Positions 33,842-44,261 of a DNA stretch of 64,000 nucleotides are shown here, one piece after another (position 1 is the first letter of the stretch; each line of letters begins with the position of its first letter). The DNA comes from Oegoconia quadripuncta (taxonomy: Eukaryota; Arthropoda; Insecta; Lepidoptera; Autostichidae): NCBI GenBank assembly GCA_949316235.1, contig OX438741.1:16803124-16867123 (forward strand), written 5' to 3'. The notes beneath the pieces were generated by a model. That model saw only the letters and a program-made list of their open reading frames with translations. It did no database searches and was not told the DNA's origin. A program made the position numbers and the translations under genes.

Positions 33842-34055
33842 ATAAATGGGAAAGTTTGGATGTTAGTTTGTTTGTTGCTCAATCACGGCGAAACGGGTGA
33901 ATGGATTTGACTGAAATTTGGTATATAGGTAGAAAATACCCTGGAATAAAACCTAAGATACTTTTTATCCCGATAAAATGTGTAGTTCCCGTGGGATAAA
34001 CAAATTTCTGCGATAAAGTTATTCCATGCAGGCGAAGCCGCGGGAGGAAGGCAAG
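33838..34055 (+). mobile_element. Helitron-like non-autonomous element, copy 1
   Basis: Starts near TATTATAAATGGGAAAGTTT, passes ATCACGGCGAAACGGGTGAA and ATCCCGATAAAATGTGTAGT, and ends in GCGAAGCCGCGGGAGGAAGG. In other copies the end is a GC-rich hairpin followed by CTAG and a T, as for Helitrons. Here the CTAG is mutated. Assignment rests on the ends only. Confidence 0.45.
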
Positions 34056-34593
34056 TAATAAATAAAATTGAAGTTGCGTTTGAAATACGACGAATATTTT
34101 TCCTGTACCTAATATATTCCGAGCCTTAAAATTTTTATTAAAACAAACCCAACACGTACCTTAGACGTTAATAAAGTAGCGGATAGGGCAGAGAGCCAAA
34201 CAGCCCTGGCTACGACCGCCGTGCCCACCCCCCGCGGTCAAAAATATGTAACCTATCAAAATAGAAAATACACAGACGTTTTATGAAATGACCTAGTCTT
34301 TATGTACCGCGGCGAGCGCTGCGCACCCATACATTTCGACGGATTTTTGTTTAAAACCTACGAACAGTAATATTTTTTCGGTTTTCCCCCATAGCAATTC
34401 TCTAGTCAGTTTAGAATTTATTTTCAATTGAATATATACGAGATATTGCGGAGATTGTATTCATGTTTCTTGTTTTCAATCAGAATACGATTCGTAGATT
34501 CAAGGCAATGGTTTTGGCGATTTTTACTTCCGACAATCTTCCGTTTCTTATATAGTCACTATATTATAGTAGTCACAAACATAAACGGTTATA

Positions 34594-35013
34594 CTGTGTC
34601 TTTACCTATGAAATTGGAGATTTTTTTCTTCGTTAATCATAATGTACCAACTCCTACGATTCTATAGCTATTTCCAAATTTGTTTTTTATTTGGAAAATA
34701 GAATATATTTTCAAGGTTTCACATAAAATATTTTTTAATGTCTGAGCTAAATCACATAATAAAAAAAACTTGAACACAGCTCTTTTTATGAGCTTCCCAT
34801 ATTATTTCTTAGATTCGCAGAAACTTTTATAAAGCGGTTACTTTTAAAAATTAACACTGTCTATATTTAACTTAATGTTGTCCGATAATACACACAAAGT
34901 TTAGCTAAATCTGGACTTGCCGTTCCCAAAAAAATTTCAAAAATGTTTGTATAGAGAAAACAGTCTTAATGAAATTCTTCAGACAAAACGCCAATTTCAT
35001 AGGTAAGACCTAA
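34594..35013 (-). mobile_element. MITE C, copy 2
   Basis: Left end CTGTGTCTTTACCTATGAAA is a mutated terminal repeat. The right end is CCAATTTCATAGGTAAGACC followed by TAA and the target TA. The body runs in the orientation opposite to copy 1. Confidence 0.85.
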
Positions 35014-35244
35014 TAATGTCGTTCGACAGAAAATAATCTGAATATTGACTCTTTTATTTACACTCCAATTGTTTCCTAAACAACTTTTTACGCAAAAAGT
35101 ATCTATTAAAAAAATAGTTTTGCAAACTATCCGCTAGAGGCGCTGCACATTTCTTAATACAAATCGTCATGTAAACGTGAACGCGGTAATAAAGTTAAGT
35201 CGAAACAAAACTCACACTCCGCCCTCTGAGGGCGTATACATTTC

Positions 35245-35600
35245 TCAATAAGTTTCCTGTTGATATACAAAATTTTCCTTTAAATAATTATAAATGTACT
35301 GTAAAACAGAAACTTAAGATAGCATAATAATATATCAGACTATTTAGATGATAAATATTCATGGACGTTACCAGCTCGTTCGCATGCCAGGCTATTTCAC
35401 AACGTAGGTAATAATGAAACAAAATTGTACCTTTTGTAATATAAGTAACCTGATTTAAAAAGTGCAATCCTTTGAGTTTCTTGCTTATTCTTCTTAAGGG
35501 AAAATTGCCTTTTGAACAAGTAGAATTTGACTATTTTAAGTGTACCTTGGTTGTCTACAAAATTTTTTTTTTTTAATTTTCCTTTCGAAATTTCAATCTT
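35245..35600 (+). mobile_element. LINE F relative, 3' end
   Basis: TTTCCTGTTGATATACAAAA, TATATCAGACTATTTAGATG and CTTGCTTATTCTTCTTAAGG keep the family order. Copies at 38085, 39413 (minus) and 41785 are closer to this subfamily than to 22452. Confidence 0.7.
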
Positions 35601-35636
35601 GAACCTTGAGAAGCGAAATAAATAAATATCCTTTCA

Positions 35637-35849
35637 CACTGAGCGCCATCTAGTTCCACACTAAGCAACGAGGCTTGTTTTATGAATAACAAATGATTGA
35701 TATACTTTTCAAATTTTTATGTAAATATCCGTAACTCGGATACAAATGTCCGTATTCATACAAACTTAAATATACCCCTATCGGGATTCGAACCCGCGAC
35801 TTGTTAATACAGCAGTCAGAATTTCTAACCACTACACCATACAGGTCGT
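35637..35849 (-). mobile_element. SINE D, shortened copy
   Basis: GAGCGCCATCTAGTTCCACA begins the 3' side. The head end has GGGATTCGAACCCGCGAC (B-box complement) and CTAACCACTACACCATACAG. About 30 bases of the middle body are missing. Confidence 0.8.
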
Positions 35850-36265
35850 ACGTCCTTACCACGGCCTAACATCAACTTATCCAATCATCATCCAAAATCA
35901 ACTTATTCATATCAAAACAATACCACAAAGGACTTTTCAATCACTAAATCGACCAAAGTCCACCTCACAAAAGGTAGCGGTCACTGCTGCACAGCGGGGC
36001 ACACTGGGGGGTCCCGGGCATTCAGGGGGCCACATGGCCGCCACAGGGGGCCCCGTCTGCTGGGATAATGTAGGTATTGAGTTCACTTTAAGTGCTGTAA
36101 ATTGATCAGGGTTGTTAAAATGTGAGATTATTTTTATTTCTTTGTTTTAGTTAATATTATATATCTACTAATGAGGAGGAAGGGGCATTCATGAGCATTT
36201 CAGATAGTATCTTACACTTTGTGATTTAATTTATTTTCACTCGGAAGGAGGGCAAAGTTTTAGTA
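35850..36265. other. Short unassigned stretch with a GC island
   Basis: 35985-36063 is strongly GC-rich (GGGGTCCCGGGCATTCAGGG, CCACAGGGGGCCCCGTCTGC) amid AT-rich DNA. Runs like these occur near the ends of some hAT elements (compare 63840), but no partner end is visible. Confidence 0.25.
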
Positions 36266-36492
36266 TTTTTTTAAGCACGACGGGTTCGTACTTGACCTCA
36301 ATCACACCTGATGTTAAGTGAAGATGAGGTCGAAGGTGGAAGCGTACTAACCCGGAAACGCCAACACATTTGGGGGACTGGCTATCTTATTTCTGACAAC
36401 CGGAACACAACAATGCTATTAACATTGCTGCTTAGCGGCAGATTTAGATAAGTTGGTGGTAGCTAGCCAGGCGGACATTTAAAATGCCCTAC
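36266..36492 (-). mobile_element. SINE A, head missing
   Basis: A T-run, GCACGACGGGTTCGTACTTG and the body as far as GGCGGACATTTAAAATGCCC are present. The sequence stops at the point where ACCACCAACCAAACCGAG should follow, 12 bases before the mariner. Confidence 0.85.
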
Positions 36493-36504
36493 TTTGTGTA
36501 TATA

Positions 36505-37823
36505 CATTCAGTGTACTAAGTATCGGGAATTTGTCAATAAAACAAAAATTACAAATTATTCATCTAAATTTATTTTATCGCCTTCAAAGTAGGCCCCATC
36601 GCTTGCAATACAACATCTCCACCGCTTCACCCAGTCTTCCATACATTTTTCATAGGCTATTTGCGGTATGGCCTTTAGCTCATTCAGCGAATTTTCTTTT
36701 ATGGCTTCTATCGACTCAAAACGTTTTCCTCGAAGTGGTAATTTTAACTTGGGAAATAAAAAAAAGTCAGACGGAGCCATATCAGGTGAATACGGTGCTT
36801 GGTCGAGAACTTTTGTTGCATTTTTCGCTAAAAACTCTTTCACTATAATGGCTGTGTGTGATGGTGCATTATCATGGTGCAGCATCCATGAGTTGTGTTG
36901 CCACAAATCTGGACGTTTTCGGCGGATACTCTCACGCAAACGCTTCATGACGCCTAAATAATATTCTTTATTCACTGTTTCTCCCTCTGGAAGGAATTCG
37001 GAGTGAACCACACCACGGTAGTCAAAAAAAACTGTCAGCATCACCTTGATTTTGGAGCGACTTTGCCGCGGTTTTTTGGGTTTCGGCTCGTTTTCGAGAC
37101 GCCATTCTGAAGACTGTTGGCTTGTTTGCATGTCGTACTCATAAACCCATGTCTCGTCGCCAGTTATTATACGTTTCATAAAGGTCGGATCCGTAGAAGC
37201 TCGGGAAACCATGTCTTCACCGACATGCTTTCGCTGCGCTTTTTGAACAAAATTGAGCTCTTTTGGAACTAGTCGAGCGGCGACGCGTTTCATGCCTAAA
37301 ATGTCAATGAGAATGTTGTGGACGGACTTAAAAGATATGTTCACCTCACTAGCCAACTCTCTCAGACTCATACGTCGATTTTCGAGCACTAGCTTCTTGA
37401 TTCTGTCGATGTTTTCTTTGGTCGTAGCGGTTGAAGGTCTACCAGAACGAGGCAAGTCTACTACTACTTCTCGGCCTTCTTTAAAAGCCTTATACCATTC
37501 ATAAGCCCTTGTTTTCGATATACACGATTCGCCGTAGGTATTTCGTAACACTTTTAGTGATTCACCACATGAAATATCATTTGAAACACAAAATTTAAGG
37601 CACACTCTTTGTTCAACAATATTTTCCATTGTAAAAATCGCCGAGGACTCAAAACTATGACCAACAAAAAGTGTAGTTTAAAACAAATTAAATGACAGAT
37701 CCCGCTCAAATTTTGCGCGCTAAATCAGTACAGTGCTACCAACATGCAGTAAAAAAATTAGAACGACCTCTTTTACGCGGGTCTTTTTATTGACATATTC
37801 CCGATACTTTTTACACAGAGTAG
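36505..37823 (-). mobile_element. Complete DD34D mariner transposon
   Basis: About 1.32 kb, the classic mariner size. Inverted ends share GTGTA, then AAGTATCGGGAAT and TGTCAATAAAA (36511-36541 against 37784-37819). The outermost 10 bases are less alike, so the exact ends and flanking TA (36503-36504, 37824-37825) are approximate. It contains one intact transposase gene. Confidence 0.88.
36556..37629 (-). CDS. Mariner transposase, DD34D, full length
   Basis: The 357-residue protein is expected to bind the element's ends and move it by cut and paste into TA sites. Two helix-turn-helix units are visible at about 5-55 (RVCLKFCVSNDISCGESLKV, ISKTRAYEWYKAFKEGRE) and 85-115 (SLRELASEVNISFKSVHNIL). 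The linker carries LVPKELNFVQK at 120-130, the counterpart of the WVPHEL motif. The triad is D158 in IITGDETWV, D253 in LHHDNAPSHT and D288 in YSPDMAPSDFF, with 34 residues between the last two. Length and motifs match working mariners. There is no stop or frameshift. The start at 37629 precedes the conserved N-terminal helix. Confidence 0.95.
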   Translation of the reverse strand: MENIVEQRVCLKFCVSNDISCGESLKVLRNTYGESCISKTRAYEWYKAFKEGREVVVDLPRSGRPSTATTKENIDRIKKLVLENRRMSLRELASEVNISFKSVHNILIDILGMKRVAARLVPKELNFVQKAQRKHVGEDMVSRASTDPTFMKRIITGDETWVYEYDMQTSQQSSEWRLENEPKPKKPRQSRSKIKVMLTVFFDYRGVVHSEFLPEGETVNKEYYLGVMKRLRESIRRKRPDLWQHNSWMLHHDNAPSHTAIIVKEFLAKNATKVLDQAPYSPDMAPSDFFLFPKLKLPLRGKRFESIEAIKENSLNELKAIPQIAYEKCMEDWVKRWRCCIASDGAYFEGDKINLDE

Positions 37824-37825
37824 TA

Positions 37826-37990
37826 TATATGTAGATTTCTATGTTACCTCCTGTAGCCTTAACGGCTTGAGCGATTTTGAAGTGCAAGGTATCGTTCGAT
37901 ACGTCTTGAAGCATCTGGGCTATATTATTATCATCTTAGAATATATTTTACGGTAAAAAATTTAACATGGCACCCGCAAAATACAAAATT
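37826..37990 (+). repeat. Dispersed repeat, copy of 6537-6720
   Basis: AACGGCTTGAGCGATTTTGA, AGTGCAAGGTATCG and CATGGCACCCGCAAAATACA correspond to GGCTTGACCGATTTCGAAGG and CATGGCATCCGCAAAATACA upstream. The mariner lies directly against its left end. Confidence 0.5.
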
Positions 37991-38084
37991 TCAAATTCGC
38001 TCTTAAGAATAGTCATCTCTGGAGCTGTTACGCATTGGAAAGACAGTGCCTTCTCTTGAGAATAAGTCTTGGAAACAACCATTT

Positions 38085-38460
38085 AAAATTTAAATAAAAG
38101 GGAAACTTATTAACAAAGCATATTATAAAATATCAGACTATTTAGATGATAATCATCCGTGGACATAATCAGATCGTTCGCATGATAAGAATGAAATATA
38201 AAAACCTTTATGTAAAATCAAAGCCTGATTTTATAAGAGCAACCCTTCGAGTTTCTTGCATGTAGGTAATAATGAAATAAATTGTACCTTATGTAATATA
38301 AGTAACCCTTTTAAAGTGCAAACCTTCGAGTTTCTTGATTATTCTTCTCAGGGGAAAATTGCATTTTGAACAAGCAGTAGCTTAAAAAATGTAAAATTGA
38401 CAATTTTAAGTGTACTCTGTGACCTACACAATAAAGCATTTTTGACTTTGACTTTCACTT
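38085..38460 (+). mobile_element. LINE F relative, 3' end with TTTGAC tail
   Basis: TATCAGACTATTTAGATGAT is followed by two copies of the CCTTCGAGTTTCTTG segment and ends AATAAAGCATTTTTGACTTT. The duplication of a 90-bp piece (38235 and 38320) is peculiar to this copy. Confidence 0.7.
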
Positions 38461-38621
38461 TGGTTTCCTCCTAGAACAGATGTGAGACATGTATGGATAA
38501 CTGTTTCTTGTATTAACATTGCGCCTGTCATTATTAGTGGGCAGTGCATAGGTTTAAATACTTTTTTCTTGACATGCTTATAACAAATTGTCTTTTCGTA
38601 AATCCATTGTAATTCTATGAT

Positions 38622-38840
38622 TTTTTTTTATGGTTAACTCGATACACGTTTGACCACAATCTCACCTGATGGGAAGTGTCGATGTGGCCGAAGATGAAGC
38701 ACGCGATCTCAGTAGATGCCTATTCACCCTGCTCTTGAAGATCCCAAGGTTGTAGGATTCAGGAAAGACTGACGCCGGAAGGGTGTTCCATGCCTTGGCT
38801 GTTCGCATTATAAATAAAGAGTCGAACCGCTTAGTGCGTT
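38622..38840 (-). mobile_element. LINE E 3' end with tail
   Basis: From TTTTTTTTTATGGTTAACTC through GAAGCACGCGATCTCAGTAG to GAGTCGAACCGCTTAGTGCG. The complement encodes KAWNTLPASV-like and FKSRVNRHL-like residues. Confidence 0.8.
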
Positions 38841-39096
38841 CAAGTTAGTACCACTTTATTACTGCAAGCACTTGATATTTATGGTTGCATTGGTACTTGT
38901 ATATGTACTTTGCGGTGTTGTACTCTCCAGTCTCCGTCCTCCATTGCCCACAAAATACCAGTGTCGCGTCTCTGGATCTATGGAGTCCAATGTCGCGACA
39001 TTATGCTGTGTGGATACATTTTTGGCTCTACTATTGTACCAATTGTTAAGTAGAACTAAGCAATAGTGGTGCAATTAAAGAAATTCTTTTCGTTCC

Positions 39097-39262
39097 TTTT
39101 TTTTTTTTTTTTTATTAAAAACTGGTTACACGTTTGACTACAATCTCGCCTGATGGAAAGTGACGATGTAGCCGAAGATGTATCACGCGCGCCCAGTAAA
39201 TGCCTATTCACTCTAGACTTGAAGATCCCAAGGTGTCGGGAAAAACCGACGCGGGCAGTGAG
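39097..39262 (-). mobile_element. LINE E 3' end with long poly(A)
   Basis: The T-run 39097-39113 is the tail. The minus strand encodes RHLGIFKSRVNRHLLGARDT close to the end, preceded by a truncated ARVGFS. The sequence between this copy and 38840 has AATAAA on the minus strand but no recognised class. Confidence 0.8.
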
Positions 39263-39412
39263 TGAGTGTCCTTCTTTCAAAATATGCTGCCGAGTTTTTC
39301 GTTTTTAAGATACTTAAAGAGTTATTTAATAAATATATTATAGTAGTGTGGAAATATATGGTGCAGTGTGTATATCCAATTTTATTCATTATCATTATAT
39401 TATCTGCCAATA

Positions 39413-39685
39413 TGTCAAAGTCAAGGTAAAAAATGCTTTATTTTGTAAGTACACAGGGTACAATTAAAATAGTAAATTTTACATTTTTTAAGCTACTGCT
39501 TGTTCAAAATTTTCTCCTGAGAAAAACAAGAAAGAAACTCTTTTTGCCCTTTTAAAAACAGGTTTTTATATTACAAAGAGGTTTTACATTTTTTTTTTAT
39601 TAATTATGAAATAGGCTGGCATGCAAACGTGCTTGTTATGTCCATGTATGTTTATCATCTAAATAGTCTGATATTGTATAATATG
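39413..39685 (-). mobile_element. LINE F relative, 3' end
   Basis: GTCAAAGTCAAGGTAAAAAA (tail) through AAGCTACTGCTTGTTCAAAA to TCATCTAAATAGTCTGATAT. It is the inverse of the 38085 type. Confidence 0.7.
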
Positions 39686-40171
39686 CATTACGGTCATAAT
39701 AAGCATAATAATGTGGTTGTTGTGGGTTAGCGATTTAGCTACGAAATCGGATGGCTTTCTACTTTGATAAGTACATTAGACAAAAAAAAAACAATTTTGT
39801 GTAATTAAACAACAAATTGCCTATCACAAGAGCCAGTAAATAACCTAGTTAAAGCAAAGGTTTAAAACCGAATCCACTGTTAGGTCGTCGCGAAATGAAA
39901 GTAATTTGTAAAGATTACCGCCGAACCGCGTGCTCTCTTCATTAAAACAGCTTAAGTTGAGCGCCGCCGCTCACTTTTGAGCGGCTTTACTTTGAGCGCT
40001 TCTTTACTTTTACTTCATAATGCTCCGGTTGTCCCGCGCCTCCCCGCTTTTAAAGCCTAATTACATATTTATTCAATTGAATCGGTAGCCAACCTTTAGT
40101 CTAAAGCGAGTTAACTTTATGTGTGTGCTTTCAAAACAATGAGAATATGATCGGCCTTCACCTCTATAATA

Positions 40172-40508
40172 TTTGTTTTTTATTTGGAAAATGGAATATC
40201 ATTTAAAGGTTTCACATGAAATATTTTTTAATTTCTGTGCTAAATGACATATTAAAAAAAATTTGAACAGAGCTCTTTTCATGTGCTTCCCATAATCATT
40301 TCTAAGATTCGTTGAAACTTTTATAAAGCGGTTATTTTTAAAAATTAACGCTGCCTATACTTAACTTAATGTTATCCGGTAATACACGCAAAGTTTAGCT
40401 AAATTTGGATTTGCCGTTTCCAAAACAAAATCAAAAATGTTTGTATGGAGAAAACAGTCTTAATGAAATTCTTCATACAAAACACCAATTTCATAGGTAA
40501 GGACCTAA
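40172..40508 (-). mobile_element. MITE C, copy 3, one end missing
   Basis: The body begins at TTTGTTTTTTATTTGGAAAA, so about 75 bases including one terminal repeat are lost. The other end ATTTCATAGGTAAGGACCTA is intact and followed by TA. Confidence 0.8.
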
Positions 40509-40510
40509 TA

Positions 40511-40705
40511 CATACAATACATATACATAACGTCACAACTTTTATCACAAATGAGGTGGTCAGAAATATCCCAAACTTTGATGTTGAAAACATTAAGAGT
40601 TTAATCTGTAGGTGTTTTTGGTGGAAAATCTCTTACTCGCCTTTTACTATGCCCACGGGTAGAGACAGTTGGTTCTATTCTTTTAACGTACCGAAATCAC
40701 ACAAC
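40511..40705 (+). repeat. Dispersed repeat (ACATAACGTCACAAC...GTACCGAAATCACACAACG)
   Basis: It matches the repeat at 22055-22165 in its first half and 31575-31680 in its second half, so it is the longest copy in the window. It starts directly at the TA flanking MITE C copy 3. Confidence 0.5.
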
Positions 40706-41193
40706 GCTGATATGATAACAAGAGACAAGTTGTGTTAACTTATAAGGTCAAAGTTACAATTATTTCTTGAAGTAGAAAGTCAGTTTACTTCACACAACGA
40801 ACTAGATGTCGTTGAATTACCACTAAACCAACTTGATTATCTTTTAGCAAAACACCGCTCTTCGCTTTGACCGTTCAATGGTGCTGTTACCCCACAAGTG
40901 ATTCGGGTACACTCGTCAACGAATGTATATATGTATTTTCTAATCGTTTTTATAAATTAATCATTGCAAAACTCATGCTACTAAAGCACACTTGTAGGCC
41001 ACCGACTTACTTTAACGACTGCTTTCAACTTAAAAACAACTGGGACCAACTATTTAACGTACCATACTCGTATTAAAATGTCATTAGTAGTCACCCATGC
41101 AAGGGCTGATCGCGATAGCCACTGCTTAACTTCGCTAATCGAAAACAAGTAGCGAATGCGACTGCGCCACAAGTATACTATGAATACTAATAT

Positions 41194-41467
41194 TAAATAA
41201 ATAAATAAATAAATATCTTTGGACATACACACAACGCCATCTAGTTCCACATTAAGCAACTATAGACTTGTGTTGTGGATATCAGATGGTTGATATATTA
41301 CACAAATAATTTTTTTTCTGTAAATAAATACATATATAAATGAAAAACAGCCATAACTCGGGAACACATGTCTATATTCATCATACAAACATATGCTCTT
41401 AGCGGGATTTGAACCCGCAACCTTTTGGTATAGCAGTCAGTTTCTAACCACCACACCAAACAGGTCG
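41194..41467 (-). mobile_element. SINE D, full length
   Basis: The (AAAT)n tail side, ACAACGCCATCTAGTTCCAC, a GGGATTTGAACCC B-box complement and CACCAAACAGGTCGTC at the head end are all present. A diverged SINE-like piece (41484-41600) follows on the same strand. Confidence 0.87.
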
Positions 41468-41784
41468 TCAAATAATAGATAAACATATAAGTATTTACAT
41501 AAATATCCAAGTCTCGAGCATAAAATGTTCAAATTCATCACACAAATTCATCCTATCAGGATTGGAATCCCCAATCGTAGTTTGCGAAGCCATGACATAC
41601 CAATATTGTAACAACTTCGGTTGCCAACTGTGCCTAGGTACAGTCATTTGAATTATTCAATCCAGTTAAGAAAGCAAACATCTGAACTACCTTGGGGAGA
41701 TACTTAGCATTTTAATTGAATGTATACATTGCAATGTTTAGTCGAGTCTAAGGGCCAGTGGCACAATTTTTTAAACTTCCATTC

Positions 41785-42150
41785 ATTTGTAGTTCAACAA
41801 AAAAAAGATTCAATTTGCAATTCCCTGTTCAACACTGCATTATTATGTTGATACACAAAATCTTCCTTTCAATAAATTTAAGTTATTAAGATAGCATATT
41901 ATAAAATATCAGACTATTTAAATGATAAACATCCATGGACATAACCAGCTCGTTCGCGTGCCAAGCTATTTCACAATTAATAATGAAACATTATTGTGCC
42001 TTTTTGTAATACAAACTTGTTTTTAAAAAAAAAAAACCCCTCGAGTTTCTTGCTTGCTCTTCTCAGGGGAAAATTACCTTTTAAACAGGTAGCAGCTTAA
42101 AAAATGTAAAATCTCACTATTTTGATGAAGCATTTTTGACTTTGAGTTAT
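41785..42150 (+). mobile_element. LINE F relative with extra 5' sequence
   Basis: CTTCCATTCATTTGTAGTTC then GTTGATACACAAAATCTTCC lead into ATATCAGACTATTTAAATGA and a TTTTTGACTTTGAG tail. Bases 41785-41905 recur inverted at 52366-52497, where they stop abruptly at CAGACT against a SINE head. Confidence 0.7.
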
Positions 42151-42190
42151 GGTGCCACAAGCATTTAAACTTTAATCAGGTGTTATAATT

Positions 42191-42558
42191 GTTTTTTTTT
42201 CGTTTTATTCATTCCTCTTGGAGAAGGCAAAGGGATCTAAGCCCATACAGCCATGTCTTATTTCTCTTATTTCTTCAGGTTATAAGTCAGTCTCAGTCAA
42301 AACAAGTAATTCGTCGTTTACTTGGCGTATACAGAGTCTAGTCACGGTCAATTCATTCTTCAGTAAAGTGGCAGAATGCTTTACAAAAGATTTTGGCGGC
42401 TTCTTGTACGACCCGAAAGCTCCGTTACGCACTTTAATTTACACTTCCCTTCACTTGTACACCATCACTAACTTTTGCTGCACAATATCCTGCCATTATT
42501 ATGCTTCAAAAGTCAGAATGCACAAATTATAAGAGTTATAAGAAGAAAAAGCCTCAAG
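42191..42558 (-). mobile_element. Unnamed polyadenylated retroposon, copy 2
   Basis: This is the inverse of 19442-19834 with about 90 percent or better match by eye from TATAATTTGTGCATTCTGAC to the poly(A). It ends with AATAAAACG and A-run on the minus strand. Flanks TGTTATAAT (42181-42189) and TGTTATGAT (42559-42567) look like a slightly decayed target duplication. It is shorter at the 5' end than copy 1. Confidence 0.7.
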
Positions 42559-43346
42559 TGTTATGATAAGAATGATTCGGATTTTTTTTAATCGCTTCAG
42601 GCTGTGGTATATAATTATACACATATCAGGACCCTGTGGTTCGTGAATTTGTATCAGACTATTCGTCGCTTGACAGTCAGTGTTCTCAAGCCACCCATGT
42701 AACTGACTAACTTGGCTTACCTACAAATTTCAATGCAAAGCAATCTGGCAAATACTCGTATGAAACTGCCGCTAGTAGTCACTATTCAAAGACTGATCGC
42801 GCCAGACGTCGCTTAATTTCACACGAATGTGACTGACCTATGTTGCGACATATAAATACAACTCGATTAACTCGAGTTAACAAAATTACAGCACTGGCCC
42901 ATTGCGGACCTATTAACTGCCTTAGAGCGGGAAAAGAACAAGATAAGAAGTTTAACTTTCGGTTCAATCTCGCGGTCGCGATGCTCAATAATTCACTTTA
43001 AGCCCGGTTTAATTCTTCCCTTAACTCTCGGCGGTGGATCCGGGATCCCGACCTGTTTATACACTTAGTGAATCAAAATGATGATAATTGTAAATGACCA
43101 AGTAAGGGGGTGGACACGTCGTAACTAAAAAATATTTCTAGGTACTTGAAATCAATACATTATATGTCTAATACCAATATAAACAGAATTTCCGCTTAAC
43201 ATGTCGGGAAAATAGTATGCGAATAGACAGCTGTGACATAAAGACGGACAGACACAGACATGCATGTAGAGAGGCGGACTGACAAAGCGAATCTTATTTT
43301 CTTTTTCATATTATAAAATATTGCAATGCTTGAAAGTCTAATTTGT

Positions 43347-44140
43347 TACCAGTGACGACTTATGGCACTGAAACTTGGTCACTATGGATCTCATGAGAAA
43401 GCTCAAAGTCGCGCAACCAGCTATGGAGAGGCCGATTCTAGGCGTTTCACTACGTGACCGAATAGACCAGCAGATTAGTAAAGTGGCAGTGGGCACATAG
43501 ATGGAACAATTAATGGCCAGTGGGGTATTAAAGTTCTCGAGTGGAGACCACGCAACGACAAGCGCAGCGTAGGTCGTCCACTCACAAGGTAGACAGACGA
43601 CGTCGCGGGAATGCAGGCCGCTTCCAGCTGGTCGCTCTGAAAATATGTTCAGCAATAAATAATAATAAATAAATATTTCGGACACATACACCAATCATCT
43701 AGTCCCAACCTAGCAAAGCTTGTGCTATGGATACTTGATAACGGATAAACATTCATAAATATTTATATAAACATCCATGACTCGGGAATAAATGTTCGTA
43801 TTTATCACACAAACATTTACCCCTCGAGGGATTCGAACCCGCAACCGTTGGTTTCGCTGACAGGGTCACTATCCACTACACCAACCGGTCGTCAATTATA
43901 CAATGTCTAAGCGGTTCAACTCTTCATTCATAATGCGGACAGCCAAGGCATGTAACTTTCCTTTCGGATGACTCTTTCTTGAATCTTACAGCCTTGGGAT
44001 TTTCAGGAGCGCGGAGGCATCTACTGAGATCGCGTGCTTCATCTTCGACCACATCGTTAATTTCCATCAGGTGAGATTGTAGTCAAGGGCATGTTCAGCA
44101 ATAAACATCCTTTGGATGATATGATGATGACCTATGATTA
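43347..44140 (+). mobile_element. RTE-like C-terminal copy split by a chimeric SINE
   Basis: 43347-43659 carries VTTYGTETWSL, RNQLWRGR-type and GRPLTR-like segments in shifting frames, the nucleotide order being that of RTE-like C-termini (compare 60684 and 32375). The tail ATGTTCAGCAATAAACATCC with TTTGGATGATATGATGATGA resumes at 44091. The interruption is 43660-44090. Confidence 0.75.
43660..44090 (-). mobile_element. Chimeric insertion: SINE D' joined to antisense LINE E
   Basis: Perfect 15-bp direct repeats ATGTTCAGCAATAAA (43645-43659 and 44091-44105) flank the whole unit. On the minus strand it reads antisense LINE E (44090-43904), about ten extra bases, then a full SINE D' beginning GACGACCGGTTGGTGTAGTG and ending in a (TTA)n tail at 43660. 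The duplication shows both parts arrived together. Confidence 0.75.
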
Positions 44141-44148
44141 TCTCTAAC

Positions 44149-44212
44149 AGGGTATCCTGCCTTTTCACCGAAAAGTGTTTGGCAGATTATCACTTGCCAA
44201 CCAACGTTTCAA
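44149..44212 (+). repeat. Partial copy of the 44427-44621 MITE end
   Basis: GGGTATCCTGCCTTTTCACC through GATTATCACTTGCCAACCAA matches the left end of the MITE 278 bases downstream, in the same orientation. Confidence 0.6.
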
Positions 44213-44261
44213 TATCACCATCTCAGGCCATATTGTTACATTTCATCAGTGTTGTCAAACG

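Noticed and set aside
38859..39074. Minus frame DSIDPETRHWYFVGNGGRRLEST between two LINE E ends
   Set aside because: It looks protein-like but matches no family I know; AATAAA and LTR-like composition are suggestive only, and no second LTR is present.
42218..42532. 104-codon plus-strand frame
   Set aside because: It is antisense to the second copy of the unnamed retroposon, whose poly(A) shows that transcription ran on the minus strand.
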